From the NCBI GenBank assembly GCA_016183005.1, contig JACPFN010000002.1, forward strand, positions 101,175 to 142,320: 41,146 bases of DNA, given 5' to 3'. How positions within the stretch are numbered: the stretch's first letter is position 1; the number at the start of each line of letters is the position of its first letter. This document shows positions 34,852 through 41,146 of the stretch, in pieces. This stretch comes from Candidatus Babelota bacterium. Its GTDB lineage: Bacteria; Babelota; Babeliae; Babelales; Chromulinivoraceae. Below the pieces are notes generated by a model. That model worked only from the letters and a program-made list of their open reading frames with translations. It ran no database searches and was not told the DNA's origin. The position numbers and the translations under genes are program-made.

Positions 34852-36348
34852 ATGAACTCAAAAGATTTAGAATTAGTTTCCTTATTACAAAAAGAGCTGC
34901 AGGATAAGCCTCATCAAAAACTTGATGAGATTGGTATCGTAGTCCAAGTTGGTGACGGTATTTGTAAAGTTTACGGGCTCTTGGACGTTGTGTATGGTGA
35001 GCTTGTTGACTTTGAAGGTGGAAATCAGGGAATCATTTTAAATATGAGTGAAGATTTTGTTTCTATTTTTGTCCTTTCACAGTCTATTTATGTAACAGAG
35101 GGCGAAGTTGTAAAGCGAACAGGACAGGCGCTCAAGATTCCTGTTGGTGAATCTATGCTAGGACGCGTTATTGATGCTCTTGGGAATCCTATTGATGGCC
35201 TTGGGGATATTGTAACAACGGAGCATCGTTTTGTTGAACATGATGCACCTTCTATTGTTGATCGCAAACCAATTAGTCAGCCAATGCAGACAGGAGTACT
35301 TGCAATTGATGCATTATTTCCTATTGGTAAAGGTCAACGTGAGTTAATTGTTGGAAATAGAAATACGGGAAAAACTGCTCTTGCAGTTGATGTGATTTTA
35401 AATCAAAAAGATAAAAATGTTATTTGTGTCTATATCTCTATTGGTCAACGTCAGGGAAATTTAGCTCGACTTGTTAGTAAGCTTGAAGAGTATGGTGCTC
35501 TTGAGTATACCGTAGTTGTAAGTGCAGATGCCAGCGAAGCGGTTTTAAATCAATATTTAGCACCGTATGCAGGTACTGCAATAGCAGAATATTTTATGCA
35601 TAAAGGGCGTGATGTTTTAGTTATTTATGATGATTTAACTAATCATGCAATCGCATACCGAGAAATGTCACTTTTAATGCGTCGTGCTCCTGGTCGTGAG
35701 GCATATCCTGGGGATGTCTTTTATTTGCATTCAAGGCTTTTAGAGCGTTCAGCATGTCTTAAGGCTGGCGGTTCTATTACATCTTTACCGATTATCCAGA
35801 TTCAAGAAGATGATATTACTGCCTATATTCCAACAAACTTAATTTCGATTACTGACGGACAGATATTTTTAGATACTCAGTTATTTAAACAGGGTATTCG
35901 TCCTGCAATTAATGTTGAGCTTTCAGTCTCACGTGTTGGAGGCGCAGCTCAAACTGCAGCAGTTAAGAAAATGTCTAAAGCTCTACGCTTGGAACTTGCG
36001 CAATATCATGAATTAGTGAGCTTTGCTCAATTTGGAACAGAGCTGGATGAAGTTTCTCAAAAACAGTTAAACCGTGGAGCAGTAGCTGTTGAAATTCTTA
36101 AACAAGAACAGTTTTTGCACTATTCCTTTGTAGATGAAACGATTATTCTTTTTATGCTTAGGCAAAATATGCTGGACGTAATAGCTGTATCTGAAATTGC
36201 AATTTTTATTCAGAAAGCAATAAGCTATGTACGGTCAGTATATCCAGATTTATATAAAGAGATTGAAACAAGTAAAGATATTTCAGAATCAGTAGCTGCA
36301 AATTTAAAAATTGCGGCATCAGAATTTGCAAAATTATTTAAGCAGTAA
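34852..36348 (+). CDS. atpA: ATP synthase F1 subunit alpha
   Basis: The 498-residue protein is the regulatory nucleotide-binding subunit of F1. The P-loop reads GNRNTGKT (168-175), close to the usual GDRQTGKT. The YDDLTNHAIAYRE, GREAYPGDVFYLHSRLLERSA and VGGAAQTAAVKK segments are typical. Length is normal. Notably, no gamma, beta or epsilon gene follows: the next gene begins 2 bases past the stop on the opposite strand. The rest of F1 must be encoded elsewhere or be missing. The call is secure. Confidence 0.97.
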   Translation: MNSKDLELVSLLQKELQDKPHQKLDEIGIVVQVGDGICKVYGLLDVVYGELVDFEGGNQGIILNMSEDFVSIFVLSQSIYVTEGEVVKRTGQALKIPVGESMLGRVIDALGNPIDGLGDIVTTEHRFVEHDAPSIVDRKPISQPMQTGVLAIDALFPIGKGQRELIVGNRNTGKTALAVDVILNQKDKNVICVYISIGQRQGNLARLVSKLEEYGALEYTVVVSADASEAVLNQYLAPYAGTAIAEYFMHKGRDVLVIYDDLTNHAIAYREMSLLMRRAPGREAYPGDVFYLHSRLLERSACLKAGGSITSLPIIQIQEDDITAYIPTNLISITDGQIFLDTQLFKQGIRPAINVELSVSRVGGAAQTAAVKKMSKALRLELAQYHELVSFAQFGTELDEVSQKQLNRGAVAVEILKQEQFLHYSFVDETIILFMLRQNMLDVIAVSEIAIFIQKAISYVRSVYPDLYKEIETSKDISESVAANLKIAASEFAKLFKQ

Positions 36349-36349
36349 G

Positions 36350-36590
36350 TCAATGGACTTGAAGCTCTTGTATCTTAGATTTTATCTTTTGTTCTTCTTT
36401 GAGTAAATTATTAAATTTTGCAAATTCAGCAGAATCAGCTTCTCTTTGGTCTATCTTGTCTTTAAGAGCTTGTATACGTTGCTCTAACCGCTTTTTTCTG
36501 CTTGAGTTTAAATTTTTTTAAATCTTCTAGTTCTGATGTGGAAATATTTACAGAAATTGTGAGCAGAGATAATAAATATATGATTTTCAT
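36350..36590 (-). pseudogene. Small exported coiled-coil protein with frame break at poly-A
   Basis: An ATG with AAGGA upstream opens a signal peptide (IIYLLSLLTISVNISTS) followed by ELEDLKKFKLKQKK, then the frame drifts to a stop at 36462. One base over, a clean coiled coil continues (RLEQRIQALKDKIDQREADS) to a stop at 36350, 2 bases from the convergent atpA. The total span of 241 bases is one more than a multiple of three. Removing one A from the run of six (36492-36497 on the plus strand) or seven (36513-36519) gives a single protein of about 79 residues. It lies 64 bases downstream of a larger exported coiled-coil gene and may be its small partner. Slippage, decay or sequencing error remain open. 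Confidence 0.65.
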
Positions 36591-36654
36591 AGTACATATC
36601 CTTGATTTGATATAAATATTTTTATGATTTTCAATTTTTTGTGTTTGCTGGAGA

Positions 36655-38043
36655 TCAATCATTGAAAAAATTTGGAGCATCATTATGTAACTTTGCTTCA
36701 ATTACTTTGCCAGAAAATTTTTGTATATCCTCATCAGCGTTAGGCAGATTTATATTATTTTCAGTTTCATCCGTTGGAATATTATTTGTACTTGGGCGTT
36801 TAATTTGTGATTGTTCTGTTCTTAGTGATGATCGAGGTTGAATAACATTGTTTGTGATTGGTATAGATTTTGTATTTGGCGACAAGCTCTTTAATGTTGC
36901 TTTTAAGTTTGCTAATTCATTGGCATGTTCTACTGTATTTGTTTTAGGATTAATTAGCATCTCGCTTTGAAGTGATGTAATTTGTTCTTCTAAACTTTCT
37001 ATTTCTTCAATTTTTTTAATTTTTTCTTGTTCAGCAAGCCACTCTTGCTCAAGATTATAGGTTTCAATTTTTAAATTTAATAATTTAATTTCTGCTTGTA
37101 ATTTTTGAATTTCTGTATTATTAAGATTTTTTTCTAGTTGCTGTTGTAATTGTTGCTTGAGACTAGGAAGTATATTGTTTTGGATGTTTTCTATTTCATC
37201 TTGAATAGTTTCAGGTATTGATTGTTTTTTTTTGAATAAATCCGGTCTTTTTTGTTTAATAATCTTCATTTGTTCTTCAGTTGTTGGATAAAAATTATTG
37301 AAAGTCTGTAATGAAAGATCATTTTCTAGTAATTTGGCGAGTTCTTCTTTTTTATATTTTAGACGGTTTATGAGTGGTTGTTGATCGATATATGTTTTTA
37401 ATTTCTGTTCTAATTTTGGGGCTAATGATTGTAAGCTTTTTCCTTTTTGTAATATTTCTTGTAATTCTTTTTGTTTGCCTACAGGTAATTTCTGATTTTT
37501 GAGTTGCATTTCTGCTTGGTTATAATCAAATAATTTTTGTTGAATAAAATTTAATTTTTTATAAGCCTCTTGTAGTGATGTAGGAGGTTCTTCAAGCACC
37601 TTTAAAAAGTATTGAACATGATCATCTAACAATGTGCGAAGGTCATCTCGTAATCCTTTACTTGAAAGTAATGATTTATCATTTTCAGCTATTCTATCTT
37701 TTATCCGTTGTTGTAAATTTTCAAGTCGTTCTTTTGAAAGTTCAGCAAGTTTTTGGATTCGATGGCTTTCGTGTAAATTTATAAGATATCTTTTTATATC
37801 ATTGTCTTGAATTTCATTAACTTTGTTGATGTAATTTTTAGTTCTGATACCAAAAAAATCACCGTCTTTATAATGTTTTTTTGCAGCGTTTTGTAATTTT
37901 TTATGTAATGCTTTTTGTTCTTCTTCACTAAGTTCTTTTCTGTGGTTAATAGTAGTTGTAGCTTCTGATATTTCTTCCTCTAGAGTTAAAACACTGAAGG
38001 GTAATAAAATGAGTAGCCATATAGAGATTTTATTAAATTTCAT
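36655..38043 (-). CDS. Exported coiled-coil protein
   Basis: AAGGGGA lies about 6 bases before the ATG. The 462-residue product has a signal peptide (ISIWLLILLPFSVLTL) and then is almost entirely helical and charged, with extended coiled-coil spacing from residue 30 to 370, followed by a polar, disordered-looking tail (residues 380-462) rich in Asn, Thr and Pro. No catalytic or binding motif is recognised. A second short coiled-coil gene (36350-36590) follows on the same strand. The composition recalls the exported coiled-coil protein at 3751-5946, although I see no zinc-type Cys cluster here. Confidence 0.8.
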   Translation of the reverse strand: MKFNKISIWLLILLPFSVLTLEEEISEATTTINHRKELSEEEQKALHKKLQNAAKKHYKDGDFFGIRTKNYINKVNEIQDNDIKRYLINLHESHRIQKLAELSKERLENLQQRIKDRIAENDKSLLSSKGLRDDLRTLLDDHVQYFLKVLEEPPTSLQEAYKKLNFIQQKLFDYNQAEMQLKNQKLPVGKQKELQEILQKGKSLQSLAPKLEQKLKTYIDQQPLINRLKYKKEELAKLLENDLSLQTFNNFYPTTEEQMKIIKQKRPDLFKKKQSIPETIQDEIENIQNNILPSLKQQLQQQLEKNLNNTEIQKLQAEIKLLNLKIETYNLEQEWLAEQEKIKKIEEIESLEEQITSLQSEMLINPKTNTVEHANELANLKATLKSLSPNTKSIPITNNVIQPRSSLRTEQSQIKRPSTNNIPTDETENNINLPNADEDIQKFSGKVIEAKLHNDAPNFFND

Positions 38044-38082
38044 TAAATATTCCCCTTTTTTAAAATCTAAGATTATTGGTTA

Positions 38083-38111
38083 TTGTATAATTTAAAGTGA
38101 GTTGCTATACT
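38083..38111 (+). promoter_or_regulatory. Possible tRNA promoter
   Basis: TTGTAT and TATACT are 17 bases apart and lie 36 bases ahead of the tRNA. The -10 box is one mismatch from consensus; the -35 box is poor (three of six), so confidence is limited. Confidence 0.4.
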
Positions 38112-38146
38112 AATAAAGAGTTTTTCAAAAAAATCTTATCTTGTAC

Positions 38147-38223
38147 GTGCCTGTAGCTCAGTCGGATAGAGCAACGGATTTCTAATCCGTAGGTCGTTGG
38201 TTCGAATCCAACCAGGCACACCA
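38147..38223 (+). tRNA. tRNA-Arg (anticodon TCT)
   Basis: All cloverleaf parts are visible. The acceptor stem GTGCCTG pairs with CAGGCAC, the D arm carries AGCTCAGTCGGATAGAGC, and the anticodon stem ACGGA/TCCGT encloses TTTCTAA with anticodon TCT (38181-38183). The T arm carries GGTTCGAATCC. The discriminator A and the 3' CCA are encoded. It reads AGA codons, abundant in this AT-rich genome. Protein frames crossing it on the minus strand (with the stretch WIRTNDLRIRNPLL) are translation artefacts of the tRNA. Confidence 0.97.
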
Positions 38224-38361
38224 GCTTTCGCCAAGGCTTCAGCTGGCACGGCCAGTACAGAAGGTTTTGAAAATAATAAAATATTGAAGTGTAAAATGAT
38301 GCGAAAGCTGCCCGCCATAGCAAGCGACCTTGCGCAGCAAGGGAGACCGCGACGGCTGGGC
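38224..38361. repeat. REP-like repeat, copy 1
   Basis: This GC-richer block starts right at the tRNA 3' end. Its first 27 bases (38224-38250, beginning GCTTTCGCCAAGG) recur exactly in copy 2. Its outer parts are inverted to each other: GCTTTCGC at the start and GCGAAAGC at 38301-38308. It ends with GGCTGGGC followed by a T-run, so its RNA could fold into a hairpin and may also terminate the tRNA transcript. Confidence 0.75.
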
Positions 38362-38385
38362 TTTTTTACAAATTAAATGCTAAAT

Positions 38386-38516
38386 GCTTTCGCCAAGGCT
38401 TCAGCTGGCACGCCACTATAGAATGCCCAAACCAATAATCGAAGAATTGAACTTGAAATAAAATACGAAAGCTGCCTGCCGAAGTAAGCGAATGTAATGA
38501 GACACGTAGGCTGGGC
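38386..38516. repeat. REP-like repeat, copy 2
   Basis: The same 27 bases as copy 1 open this block (38386-38412). A diverged middle follows, then CGAAAGCTGCC-x-GCC at 38466 onward (matching copy 1 with one change) and the shared end GGCTGGGC at 38509-38516. Copies lie 162 bases apart and directly precede a GIY-YIG gene. Confidence 0.75.
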
Positions 38517-38540
38517 TACAGCAATAATTAAAATATTTTT

Positions 38541-38783
38541 ATGTATTACGTTTATATTATTCAATCGATAAATTTCCCCGAACAAGTCTACATTGGCTGT
38601 ACTCAAGATTTTGTTAAACGATTATCAAATCATAATTGTGGCACTACTTCTCATACTCAAAAATATATGCCGTGGAAATTGGTTACTTATTCAGTGTTTG
38701 AAGATAAAGATGTAGCTTACAAATATGAAGAATATTTGAAGTCTGGTTCAGGAAGAGCATTTGCGAAGAAAAGATTTTGGTAA
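38541..38783 (+). CDS. GIY-YIG domain protein (putative endonuclease)
   Basis: The 80-residue product is a single GIY-YIG domain of the small UvrC-like type. YYVYIIQS is the GIY strand, VYIGCTQDFVKRLSNHN carries the YIG strand and catalytic-type Arg, and YKYEEYLKSGSGRAFAKKRF holds the Glu-containing helix and the usual C-terminal signature. Such stand-alone domains may nick DNA, but their cellular role is mostly unknown. The two REP-like repeats just upstream, and the shared coding phrase AFAK within the repeat and this C-terminus, suggest that the gene and repeats are linked, possibly as a small mobile unit. The family call is firm. Confidence 0.9.
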   Translation: MYYVYIIQSINFPEQVYIGCTQDFVKRLSNHNCGTTSHTQKYMPWKLVTYSVFEDKDVAYKYEEYLKSGSGRAFAKKRFW

Positions 38784-38860
38784 TATTGAATTTAAAAGTT
38801 ATATTTTGATAGTTTTAAAATCAAGTCGTAGCAGTTTTTTAAATATTTTGGAGTTGATCA

Positions 38861-39526
38861 ATGTCAATAAGTAAAAAAGTTATGCTAGGCATGATTTTGA
38901 TGATAACAGGTTTATGTGTATATAGATTGAGACATGAACTTACGCCCTTGTTTATTGCTGTTGTTAACAATGTATATATTTCACATTTGGATAGCACTGA
39001 TTCTTCTGCAATGTCTAAATTTATGGATAAGTATAAAAAAACACTGATACATAGTGATAAATACAGTACTTCAGAAATTGATCGAACGGTGAAGAATACT
39101 GAAAAATTATTACGACAGGATAAGGCAGTTATATCTGTTGGTTATAATTTACTAGGAAAGCTTGTTGGGTATATGGCAGTTGATTTAAAAACAGGTATTT
39201 GTATTTTTTATTATATATCTTATACGGGTACAGAGTTTTCTAAAATTTATAAGATTTTACTTCAAGATATAGAATCTGTTTGTAAGAAAAAAGGTTTAAA
39301 AACTTTAATTGTTCCTATATTTGAACCACAAATATATAAAGAAGATATCTTTATGACAGAGCTTAAGAATGAATATCAAAATACAAATGTAGAAAAATCA
39401 ATCATACAAGTTTTACAAAATCTTGGTTATGAGCCTTTACAGGACTGGTCAAAATTTAAGCAGGGTGTGAAGGGATTATTTTTAGGTACTTATCAATATG
39501 ATTCTGCTTGGAGTAAGAATTTATAA
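38861..39526 (+). CDS. Membrane-anchored protein with possible GNAT-like domain
   Basis: A GGAG site precedes the ATG. The 221-residue product has one N-terminal membrane helix (VMLGMILMITGLCVYRL) and a domain whose strand-helix order resembles a GNAT acetyltransferase: KLVGYMAVDLKTGICIFYYIS (beta4-type with ivGyxxv), a helix SKIYKILLQDIESVCKKKGLKTLIV, and LQNLGYEPL in the place of the GF motif. The acetyl-CoA pyrophosphate loop (Q/RxxGxG/A) is not evident (YTGTEFSKI instead), so activity is doubtful. The assignment is tentative; an unrelated anchored protein is possible. Confidence 0.6.
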   Translation: MSISKKVMLGMILMITGLCVYRLRHELTPLFIAVVNNVYISHLDSTDSSAMSKFMDKYKKTLIHSDKYSTSEIDRTVKNTEKLLRQDKAVISVGYNLLGKLVGYMAVDLKTGICIFYYISYTGTEFSKIYKILLQDIESVCKKKGLKTLIVPIFEPQIYKEDIFMTELKNEYQNTNVEKSIIQVLQNLGYEPLQDWSKFKQGVKGLFLGTYQYDSAWSKNL

Positions 39527-39532
39527 AATAAA

Positions 39533-39661
39533 TCACTCCATTTGTAGTGGAATGTTTAATCCCTTAAAAATAGCTTGAATATCACTAAGACTTACTTCAA
39601 TTTCAACTTGTCCGGTTCTGAACGCGTCTAGCAGGGGACACCACTGAAATTTAATATCCAC
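39533..39661 (-). pseudogene. Gene fragment sharing a 32-bp block with 40564-40802
   Basis: An open 42-codon remnant reads KFQWCPLLDAFRTGQVEIEV and onward to a stop at 39533, but lacks a convincing start; a stop lies just upstream of a GTG. Its centre (39612-39643) is identical at DNA level to 40634-40665. A MITE-like element begins 52 bases on its 5' side, so the 5' part may have been lost or separated by insertion. The family is unknown. Confidence 0.5.
39612..39643. repeat. 32-bp exact repeat, copy 1
   Basis: The block from CCGGTTCTGAACGCGTC through AGGGGACACCA occurs identically at 40634-40665. It is markedly richer in G and C than the surrounding sequence, and both copies are read in the same frame on the minus strand (WCPLLDAFRTG). 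Confidence 0.9.
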
Positions 39662-39713
39662 TTAATAAATAATTAGGAGGATGTTTTTATGTATAACTTA
39701 ATTTAAATATTTT

Positions 39714-39905
39714 AACCCAAATTCGAAGTTAGTTTTTCATAATTTTAAAGCTTTTTTCAAATAAAGTTAGACCTCTTCTTGTCTTCCTCTAACTTGATTA
39801 GATGATCCATAAGCATTTTAATATTGAAATGGATTGTCGAACCAAGTTAGATAAAGACACGAAATTGTTATTTTAATAGGCTTTGTTTAACTTCGAATTC
39901 GGGTT
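39714..39905. mobile_element. MITE-like element with 18-bp terminal inverted repeats
   Basis: The ends AACCCAAATTCGAAGTTA (39714-39731) and TAACTTCGAATTCGGGTT (39888-39905) are inverted copies with one mismatch, bounding 192 bases with no coding frame. Inside is a smaller inverted pair (AAGTTAGA and TCTAACTT). No clear target duplication is seen. It ends 3 bases from the stop codon of the gene at 39909-40478. Confidence 0.65.
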
Positions 39906-39908
39906 GTT

Positions 39909-40478
39909 TTAATATGTAGATTGGTCTATATTTCCTTGGGCATCAAAATGTATTATATGGACTCTGCATCCTGCTATCACAAAATCACCACTTTTTAATT
40001 CTTCAGCTAGTGCTTTTAGTTGATATCCCAATATAATTGGTTCTATGTTTTCCCAATTTGGATCAACTTCTGCTTGCATTGAGCAATTAGCACCTTTTTT
40101 TCCTAAATTACGAAAAGTAATAATATTCCCTTGTTTAACAAATTTTGCTATAGCTTTTAATTCTTCAGCATATTTTTTTCTATCATTTTCTGTTGTATTT
40201 TTTAATTCTTTTGAATTATCAGAGCAATGAAAAGTAGTTTTTTTATGATCTGTATATATAAGTAATGAGTTTTTATGACCTTGCATGCAACGTTGGACAA
40301 ATGCTTCATATATAGGCATATCTTCTACAGAAATTTTAGGCGCTGTATTTTCAGATAAACTTCTAAAATGAATATTTTTTCTTTGCCAATAATCTTCAAA
40401 TAATAAACTTTCAGTTTCTTCTGAAAAAATTTTTATAAACTGTAAAATTATAAAGAAAAAAGTTATTTGTAAATTCAT
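39909..40478 (-). CDS. Exported protein of unknown function
   Basis: The 189-residue protein begins with a signal peptide (ITFFFIILQFIKIFS). The mature part mixes helices and strands and has three or four Cys residues (RCMQG, FHCSDN, ANCSMQ, AGCRVH) that could form two disulfides outside the cytoplasm. No family is recognised. Its stop codon adjoins a MITE-like element, and fragments of another duplicated gene lie on both sides, so it sits in a disturbed region but is itself intact. No clear ribosome site is visible before the ATG. Confidence 0.7.
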   Translation of the reverse strand: MNLQITFFFIILQFIKIFSEETESLLFEDYWQRKNIHFRSLSENTAPKISVEDMPIYEAFVQRCMQGHKNSLLIYTDHKKTTFHCSDNSKELKNTTENDRKKYAEELKAIAKFVKQGNIITFRNLGKKGANCSMQAEVDPNWENIEPIILGYQLKALAEELKSGDFVIAGCRVHIIHFDAQGNIDQSTY

Positions 40479-40563
40479 AAACTACCGTCATTTAAGAGTT
40501 TTTTATATTAAAAATATCAATGCCTAGTTTATATTTTAATGCTTTAAAAGCAATTATTTTGAT

Positions 40564-40802
40564 TTACAATTGAATACTTAATTTTGTACAAATCACTTTA
40601 ATATCGTTAAAACTTATATCAATTTCGGTTTGCCCGGTTCTGAACGCGTCTAGCAGGGGACACCATTCAGTTTCTTCAGAGCTGAAATGCCAGGCCATTT
40701 TTTCTAATGATTTTTTTTAAATAAGCGCCTCTGGTGCGGAATAATTAAGTCGCAAAGTGACAAAATAAAAATAACCTTTAAAAAATTAAACTTGTTATTC
40801 AT
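40564..40802 (-). pseudogene. Small exported protein with frame break at A8
   Basis: An ATG opens a signal-like segment (FNFLKVIFILSLCDLIIP) followed by HQRRLFKK, then a run of eight A (plus strand T at 40711-40718) and a stop at 40704. One frame over, SLEKMAWHFSSEETEWCPLL continues to a stop at 40564. The span of 239 bases is one short of a multiple of three, so one added A restores a 79-residue protein. The C-terminal half shares the 32-bp block and further similarity with 39533-39661. Decay or slippage are both possible. Confidence 0.5.
40634..40665. repeat. 32-bp exact repeat, copy 2
   Basis: This block is identical to 39612-39643, while the coding sequence on both sides has diverged between the two copies. 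Confidence 0.9.
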
Positions 40803-40921
40803 GATAGTGAATAACCCTACATTGCGGTAGTAATGGATGGTTCTTGAGTCTTTTATACAAACATTGACGATACGCATCAATATTGGTACATTATGAGGAA
40901 TATTCAAAAAAGGGTTAGTTT

Positions 40922-41146
40922 ATGGAATTTATCAAGGTATTACCCGTACGATTTTATAAAGAAGCATCCGGTAATGAACCAGTTCGAAAATGGTTATTTG
41001 AGTTATCAGATGAAGATCGTAAAATTATTGGACAAGATATTAGAGTTGCTCAAAAAGATTGGAGTGTTGCAATGGCAAAAGCAATAGTAAAATCTTTAGG
41101 CTCTAGTTTATGGGAAATTCGTAGTTCTCTTGATAATCGCATTGCT
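40922..41146 (+). CDS. HigB/Gp49-like toxin (RelE superfamily, partial)
   Basis: The frame runs from ATG off the right edge (75 codons seen). VRFYKEASGNEPVRKWLFEL is the typical opening of phage-derived Gp49-like/HigB proteins (xFYxxxSGxxPVxxFLxxL), and SLGSSLWEIRSSLDNRIA matches their LxxGLWELRxxxxxxxxR core. Such toxins cut mRNA on the ribosome and pair with an HTH antitoxin, usually encoded just downstream, which here would lie outside the window. It fits the mobile or decaying character of the end of this window. Confidence 0.85.
   Translation, partial: MEFIKVLPVRFYKEASGNEPVRKWLFELSDEDRKIIGQDIRVAQKDWSVAMAKAIVKSLGSSLWEIRSSLDNRIA

Noticed and set aside
38105-38323. Minus-strand protein frames with WIRTNDLRIRNPLL-type sequence
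   Set aside because: They are translations of the tRNA-Arg gene and the adjoining repeat; this peptide is a well-known artefact of tRNA antisense reading.
38373-38606. Minus-strand 77-codon frame over repeat copy 2 and the GIY-YIG start
   Set aside because: It covers the REP-like repeat and the 5' end of a convincing GIY-YIG gene on the other strand; no ribosome site or protein pattern.
40704-40907. Intact 67-residue minus-strand protein
   Set aside because: Its C-terminal end fails at an A8 run, while homologous sequence continues in another frame; I treat it as the first half of a frame-broken gene starting at 40802.

Overview
The window is AT-rich bacterial DNA, dense with genes on both strands. 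Most of the unrecognised genes encode proteins with N-terminal signal peptides. Housekeeping genes (leuS, uvrB, recD2, holB, a deoxynucleoside kinase, part of an F-type ATP synthase) alternate with exported proteins, several of them carrying eukaryote-like or enzyme-like folds. The mixture fits a reduced, host-associated Gram-negative-type bacterium such as Candidatus Dependentiae (TM6). That placement is inferred from gene content and style; no marker gene here was compared with a database.

Layout. 1-3661 (minus): a large exported protein with ADP-ribosyltransferase-like motifs cut by the window edge, a shortened ComEC-like protein, DNA polymerase III delta' and a small anchored protein. 3751-7269 (plus): four exported or small proteins of unknown role, closed by a bidirectional terminator. 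7304-10571: a NUDIX hydrolase divergent from leuS. 10645-14620: a run of small exported proteins, one apparently frameshifted and one with a 9-bp tandem repeat, plus an S51 peptidase. 14654-23037: uvrB, an M3-peptidase-like lipoprotein, a possible RecO and a giant MscS-type channel. 23068-25614: two tiny paralogous membrane proteins, a secreted GH1-fold protein with a RING-like insertion, and a secreted helical protein. 25611-32148 (minus): a tightly packed operon of an outer-membrane-barrel-like protein, a secreted homologue of the leucyl-tRNA synthetase editing domain, recD2, a degenerate amidase and a GerMN-like protein. 32321-36348 (plus): deoxynucleoside kinase and ATP synthase genes c, b', b, delta, alpha, with no a, gamma, beta or epsilon genes. 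36350-38043 (minus): coiled-coil exported proteins. 38147 to the end: tRNA-Arg, REP-like repeats, a GIY-YIG protein, a MITE-like element, two copies of a decayed gene fragment and a HigB-type toxin, which together read as a small mobile or decaying region.

Two themes stand out. First, several proteins have a recognisable enzyme fold but have lost catalytic residues: the M3 peptidase (HEIGQ instead of HExxH), the amidase (Zn ligand and catalytic Glu changed), the GH1 protein (acid/base Glu changed to Gln), ComEC (metal motif lost), and LeuRS, whose editing-site Thr-rich motif is replaced. Second, the best candidate for something new is the secreted, free-standing LeuRS CP1 editing-domain homologue at 29144-30376. 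It keeps the RPxT-FFG and VPAHD motifs, whereas the cytosolic LeuRS in the same window has lost the Thr-rich motif. In addition, three small exported genes are each broken by one base near a homopolymer, which could mean decay, sequence error or frame-restoring slippage.
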